A DNA stretch of 64,000 bases from Candidatus Thiomargarita nelsonii (GCA_000785145.2 JSZA02000023.1:1-64000), one strand, 5' to 3'; numbered from the stretch's first letter, positions 8,501 through 18,179 are shown. Numbers and translations are program-made. The notes: generated from the letters alone by a model not told the origin.

Positions 8501-11193
8501 CTATGGAAATACAAAAAAAAATCGAGCAGGGGGAAAATTCCACCCCTTAAAGCGTCCAAAGGGTCGTCGCACCAAAGTATCAATGTCCGCCTCGGCTCGG
8601 ACTGGCCAGACATAGTCGTCGCTAGTATGGTGGAGATACATCACGTTGCCGTCGTAGAAGTTCACGTACCAGGCTTTGTCCGTGTTTTCCGTGGTAGACG
8701 ACCAATAGATGCCGGTCAGCACGCCCGAAAACGCATCACCTTCCTCCCATTTACCCGTTCATCTTCAACTCATCTTTAGTCGGTAAACGCCAATCGCCCG
8801 CTTTTGAACCATCACTCAAGCCACATTGTCCATGAGCGAGTTTGGCGACGCTTTGCATAGCTGTTTTCCAATTCTGTAGACCAAAACAATTCACCTTTTT
8901 CAGCCAGATCAAACCCGTTTGGTTGTCTGTGATGGTGCCATCGCCATTGTCTGCATAGCGCAGCAAGGAGCGTCGCCGTTTTTTTGCCTCTTCGGCATAC
9001 TTTTTGATCGTTTGACCTTTTAAATACGCTAGGTAAGACTGTGTGGTATTTTGTTGACGAGCCTTTTGCCAAGCCTCCTCGTCCTGTAATTGCTGTTGTT
9101 CAGCGAAAGGTTGAATTAGAGTTTGAGCCTCGACGGCATATTTTTTAACGGTATTGCCCTCTAAATACGCCTGATAACCCTCAAGAGTGTCTTCTCGACT
9201 CGCAGCCTGCCAAGCCTTTTTGTCTGCTTGTTCATCATCCTTGCTCCCTGCCACTTTTTCAAGCCGCTTTTTAGCTGGCGGCTTTATCTCTCCGCCTTCA
9301 ACTAAACGACTGAAATGACTAACCAGTTCCCGCGCAGACTCAGGCCGATCTTTTGGATCATTTTCCACACAATCACCCAAAATCTCACGCAATTCTGGCA
9401 CCGAAGGCAAATATCGTTCCCGAAAAGGGTGCGCTTCCTTGCCACTGAATAAACGATACATCGTCACTCCAAAGGCATAGAAATCGCTTTTCGCACTCGG
9501 TTGGCCATATTGTGTCAAACCACGCTGCTCAGGCGGCGCATAATCCAATGTGCCAAATATCGCTTGACCAAACAGTGTTAATCCAGAACGACTTTGCTGC
9601 ACTACCGCATCATCTCGCAAAGAGGTCGCTACTTGTGACAAGCCAAAGTCAATGATTTTGACAGAGACATCCGATGTCTTTTTCAGCAGCAAGATATTTG
9701 CCGGCTTTAAATCCAAGTGATAAATGCCAGCATCATGGGCAACTTGTAGCCCTTTGGCGATTTGCAAGCAGACTGCTAAGCCCGTTTTTAAATCCATCGG
9801 GCCATATTTTTCTATCCACATTTCGCCATCTATTGCTCCGTCGATGTACTCGGTGACAAAGTAAGCCCGTTCTTGTACATAACCAACATCTAAGGGTTCT
9901 GGTATATAGTCACCAGCAATGTCGCGCATCGCAAAAGGTTCTTTAAATACTTCGTCAAGCGAGCCCTTGAGATTTTCCCAAAAGCACTTCACCACCACCC
10001 TTTCTTGTTTTATCAAGCGATTGCGATTTTTGCACAGGAACACGCATCCCATACCGCCAGCACCTAACAATCTCTCTAGTGGATATTTCCGTATCTCATG
10101 CAAAGCATAGCGTTCTGGTTCGATAGCAATAACGGCTTGTAAATTTTTCCTGACGCGCCATCAGTTCGGTGAGTTTTTCTAAAATCTCCTCAACCAAGCC
10201 TTTGGTGATTTTGACCTCGGAATGGATTTCTTCTAGCGTTGAATAAACGTTTTTTGCCCATTCCAGCATTTCTGCTAAGCGATTTTCAAAGCGACGGCTA
10301 AAGCGTATCAATTGTTCATGGTGGCTTTGCCAAGTGATTTGGGTTTGTTGCAATTGTTTTAATTGGGGCGCGAGTTGATCCGCCAAAAAAGGTGAGTTTT
10401 GTTGTGTTGCTTTGAGATGTTCTATGCTTTCTTGGAGATTTTGCACAGAAAGACATAATCCTTCTCGCTGTAAAGCGGCTTGGTTTTTTTCGAGCCTATC
10501 ATCTTTGCGGACGAGTTCGCGGAAAAAAAATAAAACGCCATCGCCTAGTTGTCCGTCAAATCTGAGAAAAGCGGCTAATGTGTCATCCACCGGGGTTATG
10601 CGCTGCATTTGTTCTAGCACTAAATCGGTAATGGCGGAAGTGTCTCTATAACTGATTAATGCGATTAAGTCGTCATCGGTGATTTGTTCAATCTGAAATA
10701 TTTTGTCTTTGTGTTTGGCAAAGTCTTTGAGTGATTTGGCAGCTTTTTTGCGGAATGCGGGCAAGTCTTGGTTGGATAAGCCGTGTTGTTTGGCGAAGGG
10801 TTGCAAATAGTGGTGATCAATTTGCTCACCAAATTCGCGGCTGATCTTTGAATTGAATATTTTTTGCGTGAGGGTAAAATCGGGCGCCGCGACTCCGACG
10901 CTGATGGCAACGAGGCTGTAACCATAGCTGTCTTGGTATGCTGTGCTCATTTGGTGGGCGCTGAATGTGAAATGCGCTTTGATTGTGGTGATCGCTTTTT
11001 TTCCGGCTTTGTCGGCGAGGGATTCTATGATGCACTGCCATTAAGTTAAGGGCAACCATAAAGGATTGCCCCTACGAAAAATCACGGTTTGTAGGGGCAA
11101 TCCCTTGTGGTTGCCCTCTTAACTTAATGGCATTGATTCTACGATGGGGCTGTCTAGTAGTGAGCCTAGTAGTGTTTGTAGGAGTGATGGCAT
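8501..11193 (-). pseudogene. kinase-DUF1566 gene, broken by a MITE and two deletions
   Basis: Paralogue of the 1909-4320 gene in pieces. The true start (11193) reads MPSLLQTLLGSLLDSPIVES, then a palindromic element with TAA interrupts it (11034-11134). The frame resumes upstream of the 10950 ATG (AITTIKAHFTFSAHQMSTAY). At about 10130 the frame shifts where about 300 bp of TPR region is missing relative to the paralogue. The kinase part (to 8751) is intact, with GAGGMG, HLDLKPAN and IIDFGLS. At about 8750 roughly 45-50 nt are missing with another shift, and the DUF1566 end (IYWSST...DYVWPVRAE) lies in the third frame. The shifts do not cancel, so it cannot be expressed whole. Confidence 0.85.
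11034..11134. mobile_element. MITE-like palindromic element inside the kinase pseudogene
   Basis: 101 bp; ends CCATTAAGTTAAGGGCAACC (left) and the inverse on the right, with inner GGGCAACC / GGATTGCCCCTAC arms. It is flanked by a 12-bp duplication with one mismatch (GATTCTATGATG 11021-11032, GATTCTACGATG 11135-11146). The reading frame of the host gene resumes across it when the element and one duplicate are removed, so it is a genuine insertion. It contains no gene. Confidence 0.85.
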
Positions 11194-11233
11194 GTTATGT
11201 TGTTTTCTGGTACTCTGGTGAGTACAACGAATT

Positions 11234-11518
11234 TGTTGCAGGACGCGGAGCGTCCAGGCAGGCATGATCGGAACGAAGTTCCGTTACTGCGTCTCCCACG
11301 CTCTGCGCTCATCGAGCCGACACAAGTTTTTTTAAGGAGTCCAAGATTTATCTTGGGCGCCTCGTCCAAAATAAATTTTGGACTCCTAACGCGATGGAGT
11401 CCAAGATTTATCTTGGACATATCGTCCAAAATGGACTTGTGTATAAGGATGAGCGCTCTGCGTGGGAACGAGAAAAAATATTGGCTCATTAGGAGTCCAA
11501 AATTTATTTTGGACTCTT
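11234..11518. repeat. composite repeat cluster
   Basis: 11234-11265 is a GCAGGACGCGGAGCGTCCAG unit also seen at 26240-26275 and 27925-27958. 11336-11388, 11395-11444 and 11491-11517 are GTCCAAGAT/GTCCAAAAT palindromes. No gene lies in 11194-11523. Confidence 0.8.
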
Positions 11519-11523
11519 GAAGA

Positions 11524-11847
11524 TTATTTGGCAGTCTGCTCCAGCGTATAAGTCTCAAGCGTCATTTTTAACTGCATACCCAATGTAGCCGCTGCTTTTG
11601 TGAGCGTATTCAAACTGATAGCGTCTGGATTAATAAGTTTTTCAACCGAGGCTTGATTTGTGTGCATACGCTTTGCCATCTCTGCTTTAGATATGTTAGC
11701 ATTTTTAATGGCTTGTTCAAATTGATAAGCAAGCACTCTTTTAATGGCGGTTGCCTCGGCTTGGGCTAAAAGACCTTCTTCCTCAAGAAAATCCTCGAAA
11801 CTTGAACCCATACTATAAGTCTCTTGTGCGTTTTGTAAATTTGTCAT
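11524..11847 (-). CDS. HTH (XRE-type) antitoxin
   Basis: 107 aa from the ATG at 11847, with GAGGA 9 nt upstream; the GTG five codons earlier is less likely. The HTH is KAEMAKRMHTNQASVEKLI followed by SLNTLTKAAATLGMQLKMTL, the usual HigA/XRE antitoxin arrangement. It follows the Gp49-like toxin gene by 28 nt, the toxin-first order of higBA. It should repress its own operon. Confidence 0.85.
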   Translation of the reverse strand: MTNLQNAQETYSMGSSFEDFLEEEGLLAQAEATAIKRVLAYQFEQAIKNANISKAEMAKRMHTNQASVEKLINPDAISLNTLTKAAATLGMQLKMTLETYTLEQTAK

Positions 11848-11875
11848 AGTTGGTATCCTCACCCAATAACCTCAA

Positions 11876-12232
11876 TTATTTTGTCAGAAAGGTAGTTTTC
11901 CGTGTTAGCGCTAGTTCAATATCTTCTTTCGGGGTTTGTTGAGTTTTTTTGATGAACCCATGCAATAAAACTATTTTGTTGTTACGAACAAAGAAAATAA
12001 CTCTGGCAATGCGATTTTCCAAACTTGTTCTCACTTCCCATAATCCATTTCCTAAATTTCGCACGAGAGGCATACCTATAGGCCAGCCATATTGAACCGC
12101 CATAATGTCTTCACCAAGAATTTTTTTGTCATTTTTAGACAAGTTTTTTAACCATTCACGAACTGGCTCTTTTCCTGACTGGTCATTTTTCGCAAAAATC
12201 ACTTCTAATTTTTGTGATTTTTTTTCCGCCAT
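11876..12232 (-). CDS. phage-derived Gp49-like / HigB-type toxin
   Basis: 118 aa; EVIFAKNDQSGKEPVREWL, MPLVRNLGNGLWEVRTSL and RVIFFVRNNKIVLLHGFIKK match the Gp49-like RelE superfamily (HigB-2 type mRNA interferases). The IVLLHGF-KK strand is the best-conserved element. First gene of a toxin-antitoxin pair with the downstream XRE gene. The module sits between rfbA and rfbB. Confidence 0.88.
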   Translation of the reverse strand: MAEKKSQKLEVIFAKNDQSGKEPVREWLKNLSKNDKKILGEDIMAVQYGWPIGMPLVRNLGNGLWEVRTSLENRIARVIFFVRNNKIVLLHGFIKKTQQTPKEDIELALTRKTTFLTK

Positions 12233-12382
12233 TGTTTAGTACTCCTATACTTTAACGAATAGACTGGCTCAAGTTTGCGTACATGTAGGGTGGATAGCAC
12301 TGTGCGTATCCACCTGATTAATCTATCTAATGGCATTGAACCAGAGCAGGATTTGGGTTTTGACTTTTCAAAAAGCTCAGAT

Positions 12383-13426
12383 TTATGAACCAAGCCCCAA
12401 TCGTTCTCCCCTACCATCACGCACTCGCTGCCACCAATCACGATTGTCTAAATACCATTGCACCGTTTTGCGTAATCCCGTCTCAAAAGTTTCCACCGGC
12501 TGCCAGCCTAAAGTTTTCTGAATTTTGTTAGCATCAATCGCATAACGCAAATCATGTCCGGGGCGATCCGTCACAAATGTGATTAATTGATTATGCGGTG
12601 CCGAAGTCGGGCGCATTTCATCAAGGATTTGGCACAATGTTTCTACCACTTCTAAATTTGTTTTTTCGTTGTGTCCACCGATATTATAAGTCTCTCCAAT
12701 TTGTCCCTGTTCTAGCACTAAACACAAGGCACGCGCATGATCTTCTACATATAACCAATCACGCACATTTTCTCCTTTGCCATAAACCGGCAACGGTTCT
12801 CCCGCTAATGCATTAATAATCATTAAGGGAAGGAGTTTTTCTGGAAATTGATAAGGTCCATAATTGTTGGAACAATTGGTTGTGACGATGGGCAAGTTGT
12901 AAGTGTGATGCCAAGCACGCACGAGATGATCGGAGGCGGCTTTGCTGGCTGAATAGGGTGAATTGGGTTGATAAGGGGTTGTTTCTGTGAATAGTCCCGT
13001 TTTGCCTAAACTTCCATACACTTCATCCGTCGATACATGATGAAAGCGAAACCGTGTTTGTGCCGCGCTATCCAGCGATTGCCAATAACTGCGTACCGTT
13101 TCAAGCAAGCTATAAGTACCGACAATATTGGTATTAATAAATTCAGCGGGACCATCTATGGAGCGATCCACATGCGATTCTGCGGCTAAGTGCATAATCG
13201 CATCGGGCTGAAATTGGCTCAATACTTGCTGTAATGCTGGGGCGTCACAAATATCAACCTGCGCGAAATGGTAACGGGGATTGTTTGAGACTGGGGATAA
13301 TGATTCGAGGTTGCCGGCGTATGTGAGTTTATCAATATTTAAAATTGTTGTCTCAGTTTCATTAATGAGATAACGAATAACCGCTGAGCCAATGAAGCCG
13401 GCACCGCCTGTGACGATGAGTTTCAA
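12383..13426 (-). CDS. rfbB: dTDP-glucose 4,6-dehydratase
   Basis: 347 aa extended SDR (RmlB). N-terminal NAD site TGGAGFIGS, then [20 protein letters not shown], the catalytic [10 protein letters not shown] motif, [18 protein letters not shown] and [11 protein letters not shown]. It converts dTDP-glucose to dTDP-4-keto-6-deoxyglucose for rhamnose synthesis with rfbA and rfbC. It is separated from them by TA modules and a decayed kinase gene, all on the same strand. A terminator hairpin lies just upstream at 13451-13487. Confidence 0.97.
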   Translation of the reverse strand: MKLIVTGGAGFIGSAVIRYLINETETTILNIDKLTYAGNLESLSPVSNNPRYHFAQVDICDAPALQQVLSQFQPDAIMHLAAESHVDRSIDGPAEFINTNIVGTYSLLETVRSYWQSLDSAAQTRFRFHHVSTDEVYGSLGKTGLFTETTPYQPNSPYSASKAASDHLVRAWHHTYNLPIVTTNCSNNYGPYQFPEKLLPLMIINALAGEPLPVYGKGENVRDWLYVEDHARALCLVLEQGQIGETYNIGGHNEKTNLEVVETLCQILDEMRPTSAPHNQLITFVTDRPGHDLRYAIDANKIQKTLGWQPVETFETGLRKTVQWYLDNRDWWQRVRDGRGERLGLGS

Positions 13427-13450
13427 GTTATTTCCTCTATTTTATCAATC

Positions 13451-13487
13451 TAAAAATCCTATTTCTTTAATAAATAGGATTTTTTAA
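13451..13487 (-). terminator. hairpin terminator between grxC and rfbB
   Basis: AAAAATCCTATTT pairs with AAATAGGATTTTT, with T-runs on both strands. It should end the glutaredoxin transcript before rfbB. Same family as the terminators after cysS and thrB. Confidence 0.8.
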
Positions 13488-13495
13488 ATCGCGTT

Positions 13496-13750
13496 TTACT
13501 GTTGCAAGAGGGGATCAAGTTCTCCATCAAGATCAAGATCAACCAAATCGTCGTAACCGCCCACATGTCTCACTCCAATAAAAATTTGGGGTACGGTACG
13601 CCGTCCAGTGATTTCAATCATTTTTGTCATTTCACTGGGATCCTGATCCACCAAAATCTTATTGACTTGCACTCCCTTTTTATTAAGCAAGTGTTCTGCT
13701 CTGATGCAATAAGGGCAAATACGTGTACAATACATGCGAATATCTGGCAT
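13496..13750 (-). CDS. grxC: glutaredoxin 3-type dithiol glutaredoxin
   Basis: 84 aa with the CPYC active site (MYCTRICPYCIRAE), the cis-proline loop TVPQIF and the GGYDDL glutathione-binding segment. It reduces disulfides and glutathione mixed disulfides. Monocistronic by context: divergent from the rhodanese gene upstream and followed by a terminator. Confidence 0.95.
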   Translation of the reverse strand: MPDIRMYCTRICPYCIRAEHLLNKKGVQVNKILVDQDPSEMTKMIEITGRRTVPQIFIGVRHVGGYDDLVDLDLDGELDPLLQQ

Positions 13751-13854
13751 AAATACGATTTCCTGAGAGACAACGCCGTTGCCTCATGCTAAATAAAGAA
13801 TTTTAAAGTGTAACACATCCTTGTCGTTATTTTCGTTATTTAAGGGCAATAACC

Positions 13855-14322
13855 ATGAAAACTTTCCAAGATTTAATTGCTGACACCCTAAAATCTGTCG
13901 ATGAAGTCTTTCCGTGGGATTTAGAAGAGGTTATAACAAACCAGCCACGTCCCTTATTACTTGATATACGTGAGCCTTATGAATTTGAGGCTTTACACAT
14001 CGAAGGCTCTATGAATGTACCGCGTGGTATTTTAGAGCCGGCTTGTGACTATGGCTATGATGAGACAAAGCCTGATCTCGTTTCGGCACGGGATAAAGAT
14101 GTGGTTGTGATTTGTCGTTCGGGTCATCGTAGCGTTCTTGCGGCTTATACGATGCAATTGATGGGTTTTCAGTCAGTAAAATCATTAAAAACGGGCGTGA
14201 AAGGTTGGAATGATTATGAGTTGCCATTGAAAGATATTCGTGGGCAACTGGTAGATATTGATGAGGCTGATGCTGTATTGGCACCTCATGTGAGCCCTGA
14301 ACAAAAGCCGCCTAGCCATTAA
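13855..14322 (+). CDS. rhodanese-like sulfurtransferase, copy 1
   Basis: 155 aa single rhodanese domain: LLDIREPYEFEALHIEGSMN, then the active loop VVICRSGHRS with catalytic cysteine, and MGFQSVKSLKTGVKGWNDY. It probably moves sulfane sulfur, which suits a sulfur-oxidising lifestyle. A tandem copy follows at 14464 with about 90% identity. The intergenic gap holds one GTCCAAACT-type palindrome at 14330-14352. Confidence 0.9.
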   Translation: MKTFQDLIADTLKSVDEVFPWDLEEVITNQPRPLLLDIREPYEFEALHIEGSMNVPRGILEPACDYGYDETKPDLVSARDKDVVVICRSGHRSVLAAYTMQLMGFQSVKSLKTGVKGWNDYELPLKDIRGQLVDIDEADAVLAPHVSPEQKPPSH

Positions 14323-14463
14323 GCCAGGAGTCCAAACTTTAGTTTGGACATCTTAATATAAAAAAATAATTATATAATAATATTATAAAGTATTGACATA
14401 ACAGGGTTGTAGTTTTTACAATGGAGAATACTTGACATTTTTATTAAGGTAAATAAAATAACC

Positions 14464-14943
14464 ATGAAAACTTTCCAAGATTTAATCGCTGACAACTTAA
14501 AATCGGTCAATGAAGTCTTTCCGTGGGATTTAAAAAAGGTTATGACAAACCCATCACGTCCCTTGCTAGTTGATATACGTGAGCCTTATGAATTTGAGGC
14601 GCTACACATCGAAGGCTCTATGAATGTACCGCGTGGTGTTTTAGAACCGGCTTGTGACTATGGCTATGATGAGACAAAACCTGATCTCGTGAATGCACGG
14701 GATAAAGATGTGGTTGTGATTTGTCGTTCGGGTCATCGTAGCGTTCTTGCGGCTTATACAATGCAACAGATGGGGTTTCAGTCAGTGAAATCCTTAAAAA
14801 CGGGCGTGAAAGGTTGGAATGATTATGAATTGCCATTGAAAGATCGTCGGGGGCAATCGGTAGATGTTGATGAGGCTAATGCTGTATTGACACCTCATCT
14901 TAAACCTGAACAAATACCGCCTAGCAAGCGAGTTGGATTTTAG
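14464..14943 (+). CDS. rhodanese-like sulfurtransferase, copy 2
   Basis: 159 aa, near-identical to the copy 141 bp upstream, with the same CRSGHRS loop and differing mostly at the C-terminus (QIPPSKRVGF). This is a recent tandem duplication; the duplicated unit starts at the ATAACCATG in front of each gene. The long AT-rich spacer (14340-14460) could hold its own promoter. The MITE-like copy begins 9 bp after the stop. Confidence 0.9.
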   Translation: MKTFQDLIADNLKSVNEVFPWDLKKVMTNPSRPLLVDIREPYEFEALHIEGSMNVPRGVLEPACDYGYDETKPDLVNARDKDVVVICRSGHRSVLAAYTMQQMGFQSVKSLKTGVKGWNDYELPLKDRRGQSVDVDEANAVLTPHLKPEQIPPSKRVGF

Positions 14944-14951
14944 GTGCGCCT

Positions 14952-15016
14952 GAATGCCATTAAGTTAAGGTTATGATGTAGGGGCAATCCTTTATGGTTG
15001 CCCTTAATTTCATTGA
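14952..15016. mobile_element. short MITE-like copy at the 3' end of cca
   Basis: 65-bp internally shortened copy of the AATGCCATTAAGTTAAGG family. It is flanked by AGGTGCGCCT (14942-14951) and AGGTACGCCT (15017-15026), a 10-bp duplication with one mismatch. The last codons and stop of cca lie at or inside its right end. Confidence 0.7.
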
Positions 15017-16074
15017 AGGTACGCCTCTCGCCGCCGCCGCAATTCCTCCCCTATCGCCGCCCCCTGAAATCCATCGGCTAACACCGCAGCAACGTCCACC
15101 TGACGGGCAAGCTCAAATGCACGGTGAAATCGCTCAGGATATGTTTGATTGTTGCAGGCTTGAGCCGCCAACAAAAATTGTTCAAATCGCTGCGGGCGGC
15201 GGAAAGCATCTAAACTTTGCAAAGTGTTGAGCAAAGTTTCAGGCGACAATTCACGGTAGCAATGGCGATGATAACGTGCGACTAATACCGCTAAATCATG
15301 GTGCTGGCTGGGGACACGGTAGCGTTGACATAAAGCCTCTAAGCCTTCGACGCTATGGGTTAGCACCGCAAATAGCACTTGGTTATCACTTGTTATCTGT
15401 CGGGCTTGTTGCAAAGATTGCATGACTGTTCCGCCGACAGTAAAGAGGTGATCAATTTCAGGGAAAATCCGCGCCAATGCGCCACAATTTCGCAACACTT
15501 CAAAAAATATTTGAGGCTTTTGGGCATCCAAGGCTCGCACCGTTTCTTGCCACACCCGCTCGGCGACTAAGGCATCGACTTCGCCATTGTTGACCATTTC
15601 AATCATCAAAGCTAAAGTTTCCTCTGCAACACGAAAACCAAAGCGGGCGGCAAAACGTGCAAGGCGCAAAATGCGTACTGGATCCTCTACAAAGGCGGGA
15701 GAGACATGCCGCAAAATCCCAGCCCGCAAGTCGGCTAAGCCATTATAGGGATCAATCAATTGTCCATCGCTATCGAGTGCCATCGCGTTAATGGTCAAAT
15801 CACGTCGCTGTAAATCATCTTCTAAAGTGACATCGGGTGCGGCATAGACAGTAAAACCAGTATAACCGGGCTTTGTTTTACGCTCTGTGCGTGCCAGTGC
15901 ATATTCTTCATGCGTCTCTGGGTGCAAAAAAACGGGAAAATCACGCCCAACGGGGGTGTAGCCGAGTTTTAAAAGCATTTCTGGTGTTGCGCCAACCACT
16001 ACCCAGTCTTTATCTTTACTTGGATGATCCTGGTATTTGTCACGCACCGCGCCGCCAACTTGGTATATTTTCAT
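15010..16074 (-). CDS. cca: tRNA CCA-adding enzyme
   Basis: 354 aa from the ATG at 16074 (MKIYQVGGAVRDKYQ); a TTG four codons upstream is less likely. Class II nucleotidyltransferase with GGAVRD, the metal-binding KDKDWVVVG, RRDLTINAMA and EDPVRILRLARFAARF. It lacks the long HD extension of E. coli Cca (412 aa). It repairs or adds CCA to tRNA 3' ends, and the tRNA-Thr in this window does not encode CCA. The stop codon appears to be supplied by the adjacent MITE-like insertion, so the C-terminus may be slightly altered. Confidence 0.94.
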   Translation of the reverse strand: MKIYQVGGAVRDKYQDHPSKDKDWVVVGATPEMLLKLGYTPVGRDFPVFLHPETHEEYALARTERKTKPGYTGFTVYAAPDVTLEDDLQRRDLTINAMALDSDGQLIDPYNGLADLRAGILRHVSPAFVEDPVRILRLARFAARFGFRVAEETLALMIEMVNNGEVDALVAERVWQETVRALDAQKPQIFFEVLRNCGALARIFPEIDHLFTVGGTVMQSLQQARQITSDNQVLFAVLTHSVEGLEALCQRYRVPSQHHDLAVLVARYHRHCYRELSPETLLNTLQSLDAFRRPQRFEQFLLAAQACNNQTYPERFHRAFELARQVDVAAVLADGFQGAAIGEELRRRREAYLQ

Positions 16075-16129
16075 TTTCGGTATCAAAATACGATATTATA
16101 TGTTTATTTTATTCTAAAATTTTGCCCAC

Positions 16130-17074
16130 ATGTCTGTTTATACGCTTATTGAACGCCATCAATTGGAAGATTTTTTATGCCACTACGATTTAGGGACTTT
16201 AGTCACCTATCAAGGTATTAATGCTGGCATAGAAAATACTAATTATTTCGTCACCACCACTGCTGGTGAATTTGTGTTGACCTTATTTGAACAACACAGC
16301 CACGAAGAACTTCCCTATTTTCTGGAATTAATGGCTTATCTTGCCGAGCATAACATTCCCAGTGCTCACCCGTTAGCCGATAAGGCGGGGCATTATTTGC
16401 GTCAACTCAATGGCAAACCTGCCGCTTTAGTTCAACGTCTGTCTGGTAAAGATGTTGAAGTGCCAAATCTTGCACAATGTCATGCCATAGGTTATACATT
16501 AGGGCATTTGCATGTCATCAGTCCAGATTTTCCCCATCACCGCCCCAATGGGCGTGGATCGGATTGGTGGAAAGTTACCGCTGAACGGGTATTACCCTTG
16601 ATGGCAGCCGATGATGTGGCACTGCTACAAGCCGAGTTGCGTTTTCAGGCTAATTATAAAAATTTGGATTTACCGCGAGGAGTGATTCATGCCGATTTGT
16701 TCCGCGATAATGCCCTATTTAACGGCGACAAGTTGTCTGGCATTATTGATTTTTATTATGCCTGCAATGATGTCTTGCTTTATGATATTGCTGTCCTGAT
16801 CAATGATTGGTGTAGTTTGCCCAATGGTCATTTAGATAATAAACGGGTAGATGCCATATTTGAGGGTTATTACGAAAATCGCACGCTGACGCCGCTTGAA
16901 AATGAAATTTGGCCTGTGATGTTACGGGCGGCGGCACTACGGTTTTGGTTATCGCGTTTACAAGATTTCCATTTTCCACGCCCCGGCGAAATAACGCATA
17001 TTAAAAATCCTGATGTTTTTCGCAATATTTTACAGGGGTTGATGAGAACACTTCCCCATATTCTCTCAAATTAG
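16130..17074 (+). CDS. thrB: homoserine kinase, ThrB type II
   Basis: 314 aa choline-kinase-fold homoserine kinase. N-terminus MSVYTLIERHQLEDFLCHYD and IENTNYFV; Brenner motif GVIHADLFRDN; metal-binding LSGIIDFYYA. It phosphorylates homoserine for threonine synthesis. This ChoK-like form replaces the GHMP-type ThrB in many proteobacteria. Divergent from cca, with a strong terminator after it. Confidence 0.95.
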   Translation: MSVYTLIERHQLEDFLCHYDLGTLVTYQGINAGIENTNYFVTTTAGEFVLTLFEQHSHEELPYFLELMAYLAEHNIPSAHPLADKAGHYLRQLNGKPAALVQRLSGKDVEVPNLAQCHAIGYTLGHLHVISPDFPHHRPNGRGSDWWKVTAERVLPLMAADDVALLQAELRFQANYKNLDLPRGVIHADLFRDNALFNGDKLSGIIDFYYACNDVLLYDIAVLINDWCSLPNGHLDNKRVDAIFEGYYENRTLTPLENEIWPVMLRAAALRFWLSRLQDFHFPRPGEITHIKNPDVFRNILQGLMRTLPHILSN

Positions 17075-17097
17075 TTTTTTGAGAGCTTACCCATTTA

Positions 17098-17132
17098 AAA
17101 ATCCTATTTTTTCAAAAAATAGGATTTTTTTG
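17098..17132 (+). terminator. intrinsic terminator after thrB
   Basis: AAAATCCTATTTTTTC pairs with AAAAAATAGGATTTT and ends in a T-run. Same sequence family as 1872-1903. Confidence 0.88.
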
Positions 17133-17168
17133 AGACTAACCAAAGAAAGTGCGTGCCGGCGTGGGAAC

Positions 17169-17510
17169 CTACACGTCATCCTTTATGATTTGAATGTCAA
17201 TCCCGGCCAATCTTGCCATCATTATTTGTACAAATGCAACACCATCCATTGAGCTAGAACCAGCAAACATATTATTAATCAAAAACTTCGGAAATTCTAT
17301 CTCTTCTATCCCATGATGCCTTGCTAAGGCTATACAAAACAGCTCAAAATGATTTAGACATTCAGGAATATCGTAGACTTCTCTTTCGTCATTATCATAT
17401 CCACTAAACATGAATAGTAATTTTTTACCAGACATAATAAGATTTGAGACATTTTTTGCATCCTTTTCAGGATTATCAGAAAATACATAAGCAGAAAAAA
17501 TTTTGGCCAT
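17169..17510 (-). CDS. hypothetical protein
   Basis: 113 aa. No family recognised. It reads MAKIFSAYVFSDNPEKDAKN with a hydrophobic KKLLFMFSGYD strand and a C-terminal helix. ATG at 17510 preceded by GAGG. It lies at the border of the phage-like block, between the thrB terminator and the repressor, so it may belong to that block. Confidence 0.55.
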   Translation of the reverse strand: MAKIFSAYVFSDNPEKDAKNVSNLIMSGKKLLFMFSGYDNDEREVYDIPECLNHFELFCIALARHHGIEEIEFPKFLINNMFAGSSSMDGVAFVQIMMARLAGIDIQIIKDDV

Positions 17511-17664
17511 TCCAAAACCTCTTTATGATGTTTCGCACTGAGAAATATCATTCTCACAAAACGCCGTGCATATTATACATTTCAGTATTTGAGTTGAGAG
17601 AAATTTTTTACCTGACAAAATAGTACAGGGATTGACGGACTAAGGGAGGGGTTGAGAGATGTTA

Positions 17665-18045
17665 TTATGTCAAATTGCTCTGAATGGTTGCTACGAGTTT
17701 ATATAGTTCTAAACGCATTTCACGTAGCTTCTGTTCCTGATTATCTATTAATTGTTCTAAATTGCTGGTCCGCTCCAAAACTAAATTGGAGATTTGAATG
17801 TCATTTTTTTGTACTGTTGGCACAGCTACTTTAGATTCGTTTTTCATGGAGCCATTTCCTGTGACCAACCAAACGGGGTTCACACCTAACGCATATGCAA
17901 CTTCGACTATTTTAGAACTGCCCTGCATTTTGCCTGATTCAAGGCGTTGAATTGTAGGCTGTTCCAATCCTGCTTTTTTTCCTAATTCTTTCTGTGTTAA
18001 ACGCATTTCCTTTCGTGCAATTTTCATTCGTTCACCAAGCGTCAT
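17665..18045 (-). CDS. phage-type HTH repressor
   Basis: 126 aa from the ATG at 18045 (GGAG 10 nt upstream); the longer open frame to 18174 runs over promoter and operator DNA. N-terminal XRE HTH: MTLGERMKIARKEMRLTQKE, then EQPTIQRLESGK and NPVWLVTGNG, as in lambdoid CI/Cro-like proteins. The C-terminus is a helical coiled-coil segment instead of a peptidase domain. It is divergent from the 1111-aa replication-like gene, with a good promoter and inverted repeats between them; it probably represses that gene. Confidence 0.85.
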   Translation of the reverse strand: MTLGERMKIARKEMRLTQKELGKKAGLEQPTIQRLESGKMQGSSKIVEVAYALGVNPVWLVTGNGSMKNESKVAVPTVQKNDIQISNLVLERTSNLEQLIDNQEQKLREMRLELYKLVATIQSNLT

Positions 18046-18073
18046 CGCACTGTTATCTCCTATTATTCTAATC

Positions 18074-18102
18074 TTGACATTTTCAATCCCTATCGGTATA
18101 TT
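18074..18102 (+). promoter_or_regulatory. sigma70 promoter toward the primase-like gene
   Basis: TTGACA at 18074-18079, 17-bp spacer, TATATT at 18097-18102. It lies in the repressor upstream region and points to the gene at 18287. Confidence 0.7.
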
Positions 18103-18179
18103 ATGTCGCCATGCTAAAATAAAAGAGTGTGCATCGACATGTAAGATTATCACGATGCACACAGATTCACTCATACAGA

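Noticed and set aside
8501..11193. Programmed frameshifting in the second kinase gene
   Set aside because: Comparison with the paralogue shows missing segments at both shift sites and a MITE in the 5' end; this is decay, not recoding.
11197..11520. Open frames over 11197-11558 as a protein gene
   Set aside because: They translate tandem palindromes of the GTCCAAGAT family in both strands; no start site or family.
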